A stretch of DNA of 47,843 nt, taken from the NCBI GenBank assembly GCA_937922045.1, contig CAKZXA010000103.1, positions 1-47,843 of the forward strand, in the 5' to 3' direction. Origin of the DNA: an uncultured Acidimicrobiales bacterium (GTDB lineage Bacteria > Actinomycetota > Acidimicrobiia > Acidimicrobiales > SZUA-35). Shown here piece after piece: positions 23,629 through 31,648 of this stretch. The stretch's first letter is position 1. Every line of letters begins with the position of its first letter. The translations under genes were made by a program, and so were the position numbers. Under the pieces are notes generated by a model. That model saw nothing but the letters and a program-made list of their open reading frames with translations. It made no database searches and was not told the origin of the DNA.

Positions 23629-23676
23629 CCTTCGTTTGGTCTTTCGTTCGGTCTTTCGTTCGGTATGTGGCTCGGT
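23629..23676. repeat. 12-bp tandem repeats between sulfotransferase and BASS genes
   Basis: CTTTCGTTCGGT occurs at 23641-23652 and 23653-23664. A near copy CCTTCGTTTGGT is at 23629-23640 and a degenerate fourth at 23665-23676. The array sits just upstream of the BASS start codon, in its leader. Confidence 0.8.
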
Positions 23677-23689
23677 GTGGATCTTGGGT

Positions 23690-24742
23690 TTAGTCCCAGG
23701 TCAGGCCGCGAGCGGCGAGCGCCTCGAACCCGGGGCGACAGGCATCGTGCAGTTCGCTCCGCTGATCATCAGGAAGGTCGGGCCAGCGGGCAGGCCGCGG
23801 GTCGACCAGGCGAGCGGAGTGTTCCACCCAGGTCGAATCGACCTCGCCGGTCATGAACTCGTCGAGGCGTTTGATCGACTCTGTAGGTGCAGCTAGCAGG
23901 TCTTCGTAGCGCATCGTCAGCAGCCGACCCTCGGAGAGTTGGTCGAGCACGTTGAGTCCAACCCCTATCTCTCCTGCCCAGTAGTGGCCACACAAGGCAG
24001 GGTCGAGCCGGAACGCCTTGAACGCGGCTTGGGAGAAGTTCTCTGGAAGGAGGCTGCTCAGGTCGGCGGTCAGGTCGTCCTCCTCGGAACGATCAGCGCT
24101 TTCGTAGGGATCAGTGCCGAGAAGCTCGGCCTGCATGCCGCAGAGCAAGGCCATACGGAACCCGATGTGACGACTCATGGAGATCGATGTGTCACGCCCG
24201 TCGCGCACAAGGTGCACGATGCGGGCATGGGGAAAGGCCTTGAGTAATCGTTCGGCCACCCGCAACGAACCACCTGAACGCTCGACCCAGAACGATGCGG
24301 CAAACCGTTCGGCGAGAAAGGCGAAGAGCGCTTGATAGTGCTCCTCGACCGGAGCGAAAGGCCGCCTTGTCATCGCCGCTCCGATGGCGTCGAAGAGCTC
24401 ATCGGGTCGTTCGGGAGCAAGGTGGGGAACCAGGCCCGCCATGATGGGAGGTAGGCCGCCATCAGGGGTGTAGCTCCCCTTCGACCAGGGATAGGTCACC
24501 TCAGGCATCTGAAGGTCGTGACGTAGCAGTATCGATTGGCGCGGTTGGGGGTCGGACAGAAGCTTCCAGAACGCAGGCCCGTCGATTGGCTGAGGGGGAA
24601 AGGCACCCTCGATGCGCATGCCGAGATCGGTCACGAAGGAGAACAACTCGGACACGCTTACCGCTTCTGGGTGCAGCCGGATCATCTGTGAAAGCAGCGT
24701 GCTGCCGCAACGACCGGTCCCCAGCACCAGGACCGGCCTCAC
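23690..24742 (-). CDS. PAPS-dependent sulfotransferase family protein
   Basis: A 350-residue protein with the 5'-phosphosulfate loop VLGTGRCGSTLLSQM at its start and the 3'-phosphate motif ARIVHLVRDGRDTSISMSRHIG near residue 180. These bind the donor 3'-phosphoadenosine 5'-phosphosulfate. The acceptor is unknown. Its ATG overlaps the stop of the upstream dehydrogenase by four bases, so the two are translationally coupled. The partner makes an alcohol or acts on a lipid-like substrate if its family assignment is right, so sulfation of a fatty alcohol or glycolipid is a reasonable guess. Confidence 0.85.
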   Translation of the reverse strand: MRPVLVLGTGRCGSTLLSQMIRLHPEAVSVSELFSFVTDLGMRIEGAFPPQPIDGPAFWKLLSDPQPRQSILLRHDLQMPEVTYPWSKGSYTPDGGLPPIMAGLVPHLAPERPDELFDAIGAAMTRRPFAPVEEHYQALFAFLAERFAASFWVERSGGSLRVAERLLKAFPHARIVHLVRDGRDTSISMSRHIGFRMALLCGMQAELLGTDPYESADRSEEDDLTADLSSLLPENFSQAAFKAFRLDPALCGHYWAGEIGVGLNVLDQLSEGRLLTMRYEDLLAAPTESIKRLDEFMTGEVDSTWVEHSARLVDPRPARWPDLPDDQRSELHDACRPGFEALAARGLTWD

Positions 24743-25881
24743 CGGACGGCCTGCAAACCGGTTCGAGTCCGCTCGAAATCGTCGAGGTACCAGCGGCAGA
24801 AGCTGCCGAGTACAGGGCTGTCGAGAACGCAGCCTTTCTTGGCCTCGTCGCCCAGCACCGCCTCGACGGCCGAACGATCGAACCGTTTGGCGTTAACAAT
24901 GTAGGAGTTGTAGTAGTCGACGCGCTCGCTCAGCTTGGTATCGGTCGAGGTGAAACCTTCCCGGCTCTTCACCACAAGAGGTGGGCGAAGTCCGGCCGCA
25001 TCGAAGGCAGCACCGATAGCGTCGCCGATGTTGGGGGCGGTCGGATTGCTCAGGTGGTAGTGGCCGGTCGGGGCGTCGGCCAAACTCAGACCAACGGCGT
25101 CGGCCACCACATGATCAATGGGGACGAGATCGATGCTTCCTTCGGCGTGGGCCAACATGCGCACCCGCAGTTCGTCGGCGAGGCCGGGGCTGGTGCGATC
25201 GAGCACTGCTCGGAACTTACGGAGACCTCGCAAGAAGCCATACAGCCCATCTGAACTGGTCGTGTGCCGGGTAACCGAGTGGCCGATAACAACGCTCGGG
25301 CGCATTATCCGGTAGACCAGATCGCGATCACGTACCTGCTGCTCGGCGACGACCTTGGAACGCTCGTAGAGGTTGTTGACCAGATCCAGTTCGCCAGGGA
25401 TCGCCTTGATTATGCCACGCTGTGAGCCAGCCACATAGGCGGTGCTGACCATGTTGAAGCGCCGAGCTCGAATCGTCTCAGCCAGGTCGAGAGCGTTGGC
25501 CGTTCCGCCGATGTTGGTTCGGTCGATCGCCTCCTGATGGCGGTCCTGGTATTGCAGAGAGGCAGCGCAGTGCCAGAACTCGGCGTCGACGAGATTCGGT
25601 GTATCCGATTCGAATCGGGTGGGGCGCCGATCGAGCCCACAATGGGGCTGTTCCAGATCACCAGGAAGGGCCGTCACCCTCTGTTCGATAGCGTCGAGCA
25701 GGCCTGCCGGCAGTTCGTAGCCTTCGACCAGCGGTGCGAGCACCTGTTGCAATCGGGCGGTCGCCGTCGTTCCCTCGCGAGGGCGGACGATGCCGATAAC
25801 CGGTTCGTCGGTGCGTAGCAACAACTCAAGCGTGAGGGCGGATCCAACAAAGCCGGTGGCTCCGGTGACGATATGTGTCAT
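24739..25881 (-). CDS. NAD-binding-4 (thioester-reductase-like) dehydrogenase
   Basis: A 380-residue extended SDR. The Rossmann motif TGATGFVGS is at residues 6-14, and the catalytic Tyr-x3-Lys appears as YERSKVVAE near residue 170. The sequence around FNMVSTAYVAGSQRG resembles thioester-reductase and fatty acyl-CoA reductase domains (NAD_binding_4). These reduce acyl thioesters to aldehydes or alcohols with NAD(P)H. Epimerase activity is the main alternative. TACTCT lies eight bases before ATG. It is coupled to the sulfotransferase downstream. Confidence 0.8.
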   Translation of the reverse strand: MTHIVTGATGFVGSALTLELLLRTDEPVIGIVRPREGTTATARLQQVLAPLVEGYELPAGLLDAIEQRVTALPGDLEQPHCGLDRRPTRFESDTPNLVDAEFWHCAASLQYQDRHQEAIDRTNIGGTANALDLAETIRARRFNMVSTAYVAGSQRGIIKAIPGELDLVNNLYERSKVVAEQQVRDRDLVYRIMRPSVVIGHSVTRHTTSSDGLYGFLRGLRKFRAVLDRTSPGLADELRVRMLAHAEGSIDLVPIDHVVADAVGLSLADAPTGHYHLSNPTAPNIGDAIGAAFDAAGLRPPLVVKSREGFTSTDTKLSERVDYYNSYIVNAKRFDRSAVEAVLGDEAKKGCVLDSPVLGSFCRWYLDDFERTRTGLQAVR

Positions 25882-25947
25882 GGCTCAACAGAGTATCCGC
25901 CATGTCTCTTGATACACCAGCGTCGCGATTTCGTTCTCGGTCGGCTG

Positions 25948-25970
25948 CTCGTGGCGATCTAAATCACGAG
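25948..25970 (-). terminator. Weak hairpin after the glnR-like gene
   Basis: CTCGTG (25948-25953) and CACGAG (25965-25970) can pair across an 11-base loop, just past the end of the regulator. There is no clear U-run. Confidence 0.3.
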
Positions 25971-25977
25971 AATCGTT

Positions 25978-26661
25978 CTAGCTGTTACGGCGGCTCTGAC
26001 CCAGCTTGTAGCCAACACCGCGCACGGTGGAAATCATCGATGCGTGCTCCTCGCCCATCTTGGCTCGGAGCCTGCGGATATGAACATCGACCGTGCGGGC
26101 ACCGCCGAAGTACTCATAGCCCCACACCTGGCTAAGCAACACCTCACGGGTGAAGACTTGTCCGGGACTCTCGGCGAGGAATCGAAGGAGCTCGTATTCC
26201 ATGAAGGTGAGGTCGAGGTGACGACCACCGATTTCGGCCTGGTAGTTCTCGATGTTCAACGACAGTTGCCCGTAGCTGATCAACTCGGGTCGGACCCCTT
26301 TGCCAACCCGCCAGAGCAGATGCTGGATACGGGCGCTCAGCTCCTGTGGGTGAAAGGGGGTGATGATGAAGTCGTCGAAGAGGTCGCCGCGAGATGTCAG
26401 CTCATCAAGCTGGCCACCGCCGATGAGAACCAGCAGTGGCTCGACAATGACATCGCCTGAGCGCAGATCTCGGCAGAACTTCCAGGCCGACTCCGCGTCA
26501 TTGTTTACGTCGACGATGGCGCCACTCCACTCGGTTTCAATCTCCTTGGCACCGATGACCTTGGTCGCCTCATCGACCGCCTTCCACGGGTGACCCTCGA
26601 GATCGAGGAAGCGCACGAGTTCCGGCGGCGGGTTCGACGGAAAGAGGGCGAAGGTAGTCAA
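25978..26661 (-). CDS. glnR: GlnR-like orphan OmpR-family regulator
   Basis: A 227-residue protein. The C-terminal OmpR winged helix is complete (LTFMEYELLRFLAESPGQVFTREVLLSQVWG, then RTVDVHIRRLRAKM and ISTVRGVGYKLG). The receiver half is atypical: no acidic pair at the N-terminus, a possible Asp at 51, and Thr-Pro (IITPF) where Lys-Pro is usual. That fits GlnR, the phosphorylation-independent nitrogen regulator of actinobacteria, as does its place 23 bp after glnA. The start is TTG 26661; no in-frame ATG or GTG exists before an upstream stop. Orthology is inferred from context and domain state. Confidence 0.75.
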   Translation of the reverse strand: MTTFALFPSNPPPELVRFLDLEGHPWKAVDEATKVIGAKEIETEWSGAIVDVNNDAESAWKFCRDLRSGDVIVEPLLVLIGGGQLDELTSRGDLFDDFIITPFHPQELSARIQHLLWRVGKGVRPELISYGQLSLNIENYQAEIGGRHLDLTFMEYELLRFLAESPGQVFTREVLLSQVWGYEYFGGARTVDVHIRRLRAKMGEEHASMISTVRGVGYKLGQSRRNS

Positions 26662-26684
26662 GAGCGGACCACGAGGCTACGCGC

Positions 26685-28031
26685 CTACCAGGACGGTAGG
26701 TAGCGCTCCATCTCCCAGCGGCTCACATGAAGCTTGTAGCTACTCCACTCGGCCCGCTTGTTTCGCATGAACCACTCAAAGATGTGTTCACCGAGAGCGT
26801 CGAACACAAGCTTGGAATTCTCCATCTCGTCCAAGGCCTCGGCCAGCGAGCGCGGCAGGGGTTTAACCCCCATGCTCTCAGCCTCCTCCACCGTCATTTC
26901 AAACAGGTTCTGCGCCGTCTCGGCCGGAAGTTCGTAGTCGCCGTCAATCCCGGCTTGGCCTGCGGCCAAGATCACAGCGAAGGCGAGATAGGGATTGCAG
27001 GCCGGGTCGGGGGAGCGGAACTCAATGCGGGTCGAGGAGGTCTTTTCCGGCTTGGTAACCGGAACACGGATCAGGGCCGACCGATTGTTGCGGGCCCACG
27101 AAACCCAGGCCGGTGCTTCATAACCGACGACGAGGCGTTTGTAGGAGTTGACGAGCTGGTTGGTTACGGCGGTGATTTCCCTGGCATGGTGCAACAGGCC
27201 GGCCATGAACTTTTGTCCGGTCGGTGACAACTCTTGGGGCCCCGCACCATCGCTGGGGTGGAAGGTGTTGCCGATCTCGTCGAAGAGTGAGAGATGAAGA
27301 TGCATTCCCGAACCTTGTAGGCCTTCGATCGGTTTGGGCATGAAGGAAGCGAATCGCCCCTGCTCCATGGCCAGCTCTCGCACTACCAGCCGGAAGGTCA
27401 TGATCTGATCGGCCATGGTGAGGGCATCGGTGTAGCGCAGATCGATCTCGTGCTGCGAAGGGGCGTCCTCATGGAACGAATACTCGATGGGGATACCCAT
27501 GGCTTCGAGCACCGAGAGGGTGCGGCGACGCAGATCGGAGGCGACATCGGAAGTGGTGAGATCGAAGTAGGAGCCCGAGTCGAGCGGGGTTGGGGGTTTC
27601 GACGGATCACCATCGGCGAAATAGAAGAACTCCATCTCGGGGGCGACCATGAAATCGAGACCGCGGTCGTGGGCGCTGCGGAGGTTGCGTCGCAGCACGT
27701 TGCGAGGATCACCCTCAAATGGCTCACCGCCCGGCAGGTGGATGTCGCAGAACATGCGGGCTGTGGTGCCGCTGTCAGTCCAGGGGAGGAGTTCGAAGGT
27801 TGAAGGATCGGGCTTGGCTAGAACGTCGGATTCTTGAATGCGGCTGAACCCATCGATGGCGGAGCCGTCGAAGTGGATGCCTTCGGAGAAGGCGGTTTCC
27901 AGCTCGACTGGGGAGATCGCCACCGATTTCAGCTGGCCGACGACGTCGGTGAACCACAGCCGAATCAGTTTGACGTTGCGTTCCTCAACCGATCGGAGGA
28001 CGTATTCCTGCTCACGTTGCACCTCGTCCAT
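26685..28031 (-). CDS. glnA: Glutamine synthetase, type I
   Basis: A 448-residue GSI-type enzyme. It shows the beta-grasp N-terminus, FDGSAIDGFSRIQESD, the metal-site motif APEMEFFYF, GSGMHLHLSLF, the NNRSALIRVP loop and the EFRSPDPACNPYLAFAVILAAG segment. It makes glutamine from glutamate, ammonia and ATP. The length and the lack of an obvious adenylylation-site insert (the NLYDLPP-type motif) suggest the GSI-alpha class or a GlnA2-like enzyme, not the adenylylated GlnA1. It is co-oriented with the GlnR-like regulator, 23 bp downstream, likely one operon. Confidence 0.95.
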   Translation of the reverse strand: MDEVQREQEYVLRSVEERNVKLIRLWFTDVVGQLKSVAISPVELETAFSEGIHFDGSAIDGFSRIQESDVLAKPDPSTFELLPWTDSGTTARMFCDIHLPGGEPFEGDPRNVLRRNLRSAHDRGLDFMVAPEMEFFYFADGDPSKPPTPLDSGSYFDLTTSDVASDLRRRTLSVLEAMGIPIEYSFHEDAPSQHEIDLRYTDALTMADQIMTFRLVVRELAMEQGRFASFMPKPIEGLQGSGMHLHLSLFDEIGNTFHPSDGAGPQELSPTGQKFMAGLLHHAREITAVTNQLVNSYKRLVVGYEAPAWVSWARNNRSALIRVPVTKPEKTSSTRIEFRSPDPACNPYLAFAVILAAGQAGIDGDYELPAETAQNLFEMTVEEAESMGVKPLPRSLAEALDEMENSKLVFDALGEHIFEWFMRNKRAEWSSYKLHVSRWEMERYLPSW

Positions 28032-28155
28032 GGTACGGCATCGAGACGAACCGCGTCAGCCCCCAGAGCGGAGGGAAGAGCCCATTTGCCGTGATTCGCG
28101 GTGGTTGAATGATGCCTGGGCAGCACCTCAATGTGTGTCGATGTAGCGTTGTTTC

Positions 28156-28767
28156 ATGCACACCGTGGCCCGGCGGCTCCGTCATCAGATCGATCCGGTC
28201 AAGGGCTCTCGATTCATAGCGACCCTCGCTCCGGTGAGCTCCGAAGCGGAGGCGAAGGCGTTGGTAGGCGACGTGGCGGCCGAGATGTCCGATGCCTCAC
28301 ATCACTGCACCGCATGGCGCATCGCCCGGCCGGTCATCGACCGTTGTAGCGACGACGGTGAACCGAGCGGCTCGGCCGGTCGCCCCATCCTGGCCCAGCT
28401 TGTCGGGCGGGACCTCATCGATGTTGCCGTGGTCGTAACCCGCTATTTCGGTGGGGTTAGGCTCGGTGTCGGCGGCTTGGTGCGGGCTTATGGATCAGCG
28501 ACCGCCGCCGCTCTCGACGAGATCGAACCGGTTGCCTACACCCCGATGGGATCGCTCGACGTCGCTCTCGATTACAGCGACGTCGATCGGGTTTTGCGGG
28601 CACTGGCCGCCGCTGATGCCACGGTGGAGGGCACCGACTATGGCGCACTCGTTACCTTCAAGGTGGCTGCTCCCGCGGCGCGGCTCGACGTGATCGTTGC
28701 CGCCGTCGCCGACGCCACCGCGGGCCGAGCCGTGATCACGATCGACCCTGGGCAACCACCTGGCTGA
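28156..28767 (+). CDS. IMPACT/YigZ-family protein
   Basis: A 203-residue protein with the UPF0029 N-terminal domain: KGSRFIATLAPVSSEAEAKALV, then DDGEPSGSAGRPILAQLVGRDLIDVAVVVTRYFGG and RLGVGGLVRAYGSA. The smaller C-terminal domain has an EF-G domain IV-like fold. The YigZ family is implicated in translation or stress regulation, but the bacterial role is not settled. TAGCGT lies exactly six bases before ATG and there is no Shine-Dalgarno, a strong leaderless candidate. Confidence 0.9.
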   Translation: MHTVARRLRHQIDPVKGSRFIATLAPVSSEAEAKALVGDVAAEMSDASHHCTAWRIARPVIDRCSDDGEPSGSAGRPILAQLVGRDLIDVAVVVTRYFGGVRLGVGGLVRAYGSATAAALDEIEPVAYTPMGSLDVALDYSDVDRVLRALAAADATVEGTDYGALVTFKVAAPAARLDVIVAAVADATAGRAVITIDPGQPPG

Positions 28768-28802
28768 CTGCCCGGTTGACGCCCTGGTCCCCTTCTCTGC
28801 TT

Positions 28803-28850
28803 GTTCACGCGGTGTTAACACTGAGCCGCTACGAGTTCACACGAGTTAAC
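28803..28850. promoter_or_regulatory. Paired GTTCAC/GTTAAC elements upstream of glnII (candidate GlnR sites)
   Basis: GTTCAC (28803-28808) is followed by GTTAAC (28814-28819), and GTTCAC (28835-28840) by GTTAAC (28845-28850), with 5- and 4-base gaps. Known GlnR boxes contain AC pairs about nine bases apart, which the first unit fits. GlnR binding is inference. Confidence 0.5.
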
Positions 28851-28919
28851 AGTCAAAATCTTGTGTCTGGAGCCGTTGGGAGGTTAAGTGGATGAAGCGG
28901 CGCAAACGTGCCGCGCCCA

Positions 28920-28948
28920 GTCCTAAACCAGGATGTCCTAAACCAGGA
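28920..28948 (+). repeat. Duplicated 14-bp ribosome-binding segment before glnII
   Basis: GTCCTAAACCAGGA occurs twice (28920-28933 and 28935-28948). Each copy carries AGGA; the second lies ten bases upstream of GTG 28959 and is the likely Shine-Dalgarno. Confidence 0.75.
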
Positions 28949-28958
28949 GCAGACCGAC

Positions 28959-29972
28959 GTGACCTACAGGGCCGAATACATCTGGATCGACGGCACCGAG
29001 CCAACGGCTGAGATCCGATCAAAAACCAAAGTCCTTGCCGATGGAGAAAAGCCCGGAACCTGGGGTTTCGATGGTTCGAGCACCAATCAGGCCCCGGGCG
29101 ACAACTCCGATGTCGTCTTGGAGCCGGTGTTCCAGTGCCCGGACCCGATCCGCGGTGGGGACAACATCCTCGTGTTGTGCGAGACGTTCATCCCTGAGGA
29201 CATGTCGCCGCACCCCACGAATACTCGAGCCTTGGCCCGAGCCGCCATGGACAAGTACGGTGCCCAGGAGCCCATTTTCGGCCTCGAGCAGGAATACACC
29301 ATGCTCGATCCGGTCACCGCTTGGCCCGCCGGCTTTCCCGATCACGGCTACCCCCGCCCTCAGGGCCCGTACTACTGCGGCGTTGGCGCCGTTCGAATTC
29401 ACGGCCGCGACCTGGTCGAGCGACACACGACGTACTGCATCGAAGCCGGGCTTGCCATCTCCGGGACCAACGCTGAGGTCATGCCCGGCCAGTGGGAGTT
29501 CCAGATCGGCCCGGTCGACACGCTCACGGTCGGCGATCACATGTGGATGGCCCGCTACCTCCTGTTCCGGATCGGTGAGGAATATGGTGTTGAGCTCTCG
29601 ATCGAGGCCAAGCCAATGAAGGGCGACTGGAATGGCGCAGGCATGCACTCGAACTTCTCGACCAAAGCAATGCGCGAGAATTACGACGCCATCATCACCG
29701 CCTGCGAGTCGCTCGGAGCGCCTGGCAAGCCCGAGGAACACATCAAGGGCTACGGAAGCGGTATCCAGGATCGTCTGACCGGTGCTCACGAGACCCAGCG
29801 GTTCGACACCTTCTCCTACGGTGTTTCCGACCGTGGCGCCTCGGTCCGTATCCCATGGCAGGTTGCCCGTGACAAGCAGGGCTACATCGAGGACCGTCGG
29901 CCCAACGCCAACGCTGATCCCTATGTGGTTGCAGCCCTGATTACGAACACGTGTTGTGAGGCCCTGGCCTAG
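28959..29972 (+). CDS. glnII: Glutamine synthetase, type II (eukaryotic-like)
   Basis: A 337-residue GSII enzyme: AEYIWIDGTEPTAEIRSKTK at the N-terminus, WGFDGSSTNQAPGDNSDV, the metal ligands in FGLEQEYTM, QWEFQIGP, GDWNGAGMHSNFS, and the C-terminal DRGASVRIPWQV. GSII occurs in Streptomyces, Frankia and rhizobia alongside GSI, usually under nitrogen control and without adenylylation. GTG 28959 is preferred over ATG 28908 because it begins at the family's start and has AGGAGC upstream. The likely nitrogen-control elements lie about 110-155 bp upstream. Confidence 0.95.
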   Translation: MTYRAEYIWIDGTEPTAEIRSKTKVLADGEKPGTWGFDGSSTNQAPGDNSDVVLEPVFQCPDPIRGGDNILVLCETFIPEDMSPHPTNTRALARAAMDKYGAQEPIFGLEQEYTMLDPVTAWPAGFPDHGYPRPQGPYYCGVGAVRIHGRDLVERHTTYCIEAGLAISGTNAEVMPGQWEFQIGPVDTLTVGDHMWMARYLLFRIGEEYGVELSIEAKPMKGDWNGAGMHSNFSTKAMRENYDAIITACESLGAPGKPEEHIKGYGSGIQDRLTGAHETQRFDTFSYGVSDRGASVRIPWQVARDKQGYIEDRRPNANADPYVVAALITNTCCEALA

Positions 29973-30011
29973 TCCAGTACGAACGCGAATCTACTAACGG
30001 CGGTTGGACAG

Positions 30012-30043
30012 GGTCTGTGGAGCGTCTCGGCGCTTCACAGACC
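30012..30043 (+). terminator. glnII terminator
   Basis: A 13-bp stem (GGTCTGTGGAGCG with CGCTTCACAGACC, one G-U pair), a 6-base loop, then TTCTGTCGTTTT. It overlaps the 3' end of the convergent gene by nine bases. Confidence 0.85.
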
Positions 30044-31126
30044 TTCTGTCGTTTTCGGCTCCTGCTGCTCGGCGAACCCGGTCAGTTTGTTCTGCTGCTC
30101 GGCGAACCCGGCCAGTGGGAAATAGCCCGGCACGGCATGATGCGGTGTGTCTAGGTAGATCTTTGCCTCGGGGTTCCCGCCGAACTTGCCGTGGCTCCAG
30201 CGGACTTCGACATGTCCGTCGATCGAGGTGTCGTCATCGGCTTCTCTATCGCGCACGTCGGCTCGCCATCGAACCAGCGGCTGCCCAACAGCATCGCCCC
30301 AGGCGTCGAAGGCTTTCAACTCGAAACGCTGGCGGAAGTCCCAGGGGGTGGCTACACGGTACGAGAGTGGGTTCTTGTCGGCCGAACTACCCAGCACGAA
30401 GTAGGGGGCAGGAGCGAACCGGAGCAGACGCCACACCATCTCCTCTTGTTGTCGTGCCTGGCGAGGTAGGTTGCTCATCCACCGGCTGGCCGACCGGTTG
30501 GAGACGTCGGCGGCAAGCCATCGGTACGCTTCAGCCGCTTCCTCGCACGGCCAGCCGCCTCTTAACCCTTTGAGTTCAGCCTTGATCACCTGTCGCTCGT
30601 CGGTCCCTAAAGCTTCGACCTTCTCCGGAAGGTCGGCGGCGCTGAGCGCTGCTCGACACGCCGACCACAGCTCTTGGTGCGCGGCCGGTGAAACCTCGTG
30701 GTACCAGTCGGCCGAATCGCCCGACCGAATTGCGAGCAGCCGATCGAAGAGGTGGGCAGGGCTGGCGTTCATCAGGATGTTCGAGCCGTACTTACAGCTG
30801 ATGAGATAGACGTGGTCGACGCGCAGGTCTGCCGGTACCTGCTCGTAGGCCGGAGGTCGATGCGGGCCCTTCCACTCAACCCACCACGGTGCTCGGCCTC
30901 GAAGTCCGTCCTCGGCGTAGGCGAAACACTGACCGTTGTGCCACGCTGTTTCGAACTCTTCCCGGTTTACCCCGTTGTCCCAGGCCTCGCTCAGACGGTC
31001 GAAGTGGGCTTCGGTCACGCCGCTCACCATCCGCGGGCGAACGCCAAGTGCGTGTTCGAGCTCGCGATACCCGAGCAGGGCCAAGCCGGTGACGATCTCG
31101 GTTATCTCCGTGCGGATACCTGCCAT
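30035..31126 (-). CDS. Unrecognised protein with a possible nuclease-like D-x(n)-SCK motif
   Basis: A 363-residue soluble protein I cannot assign to a named family. It begins IRTEITEIVTGLALLGYRELEHALG and has a conserved-looking core WVEWKGPHRPPAYEQVPADLRVDHVYLISCKYGSN, where Asp followed by a strand and Ser-Cys-Lys resembles a PD-(D/E)XK arrangement. The idea is weak without a fold prediction. A Trp/Arg-rich C-terminal region includes DGHVEVRWSHGKFGG. The C-terminus holds a 10-residue tandem duplication (GFAEQQNKLT / GFAEQQEPKT). The YdhR-like gene upstream ends three bases before its ATG, so the two form an operon. Confidence 0.8.
   Translation of the reverse strand: MAGIRTEITEIVTGLALLGYRELEHALGVRPRMVSGVTEAHFDRLSEAWDNGVNREEFETAWHNGQCFAYAEDGLRGRAPWWVEWKGPHRPPAYEQVPADLRVDHVYLISCKYGSNILMNASPAHLFDRLLAIRSGDSADWYHEVSPAAHQELWSACRAALSAADLPEKVEALGTDERQVIKAELKGLRGGWPCEEAAEAYRWLAADVSNRSASRWMSNLPRQARQQEEMVWRLLRFAPAPYFVLGSSADKNPLSYRVATPWDFRQRFELKAFDAWGDAVGQPLVRWRADVRDREADDDTSIDGHVEVRWSHGKFGGNPEAKIYLDTPHHAVPGYFPLAGFAEQQNKLTGFAEQQEPKTTEGL
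30062..30111. repeat. In-frame 30-bp duplication
   Basis: A 20-bp exact repeat (CTGCTGCTCGGCGAACCCGG) occurs at 30062-30081 and 30092-30111. The period of 30 bp adds ten residues to the C-terminus of the 363-residue protein. Confidence 0.9.
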
Positions 31127-31129
31127 CGA

Positions 31130-31507
31130 CTACTCAGCCGACGTTGCTTTGGTAACCCGGTCGCCGACGCTGGCGTCGGGCGCAGCCGTGCGCACCATGT
31201 CGAAACGAACGTCGACGACGACCGGAGCCTCGAACCATTCGATCTCTGGTGGTGCGCCATACTTTTCGGTGACGCCCGCTTTCCACCCATCGTTGAATTT
31301 GGCTTCGGCGCTAGCTCGGTCGCTCCACCAGTAGGTGCCGCCCACCGTCGTGCCATCGGCTGAGAGTAGGTAGGCCTTCCAGAGCAATCCTGGAACGTTG
31401 AGGTAGGCCGTGGCGTTCTGCCCAAAGCTTTGCCGGGCTTGTTCGACGGTGGGGGGAGCGCCGTCCGCATTCAGCGGCGCAGGGAATCGGACGACAGTTA
31501 CGAACAT
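31130..31507 (-). CDS. YdhR/ABM-like dimeric alpha-beta barrel protein
   Basis: A 125-residue protein: FVTVVRFPAP at the start, a helix TVEQARQSFGQNATAYLNVPGLLWKAYLLSADG, then VGGTYWWSDRASAEAKFNDGW and VVVDVRFDMV. This matches the YdhR/monooxygenase-like ferredoxin fold, whose members bind small aromatic or unknown ligands. No catalytic residue can be assigned. It is the first gene of a two-gene unit with the unrecognised 363-residue protein. Confidence 0.75.
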   Translation of the reverse strand: MFVTVVRFPAPLNADGAPPTVEQARQSFGQNATAYLNVPGLLWKAYLLSADGTTVGGTYWWSDRASAEAKFNDGWKAGVTEKYGAPPEIEWFEAPVVVDVRFDMVRTAAPDASVGDRVTKATSAE

Positions 31508-31648
31508 GACTGCCTGTTGTAGCCGGTTTTAGGCTCCTTTTCCTTCGTTAACCCTACTGTTTCCCTATCAGAGCCTTAACACGAGCACGAGAAGCTGTAG
31601 TCATCCGAAACGAGTCTGATTGAGAACATCTCCAAGGAGACTGCAGAA

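Noticed and set aside
29019-29789. 256-codon frame opposite glnII
   Set aside because: Shadow of a highly conserved glutamine synthetase.
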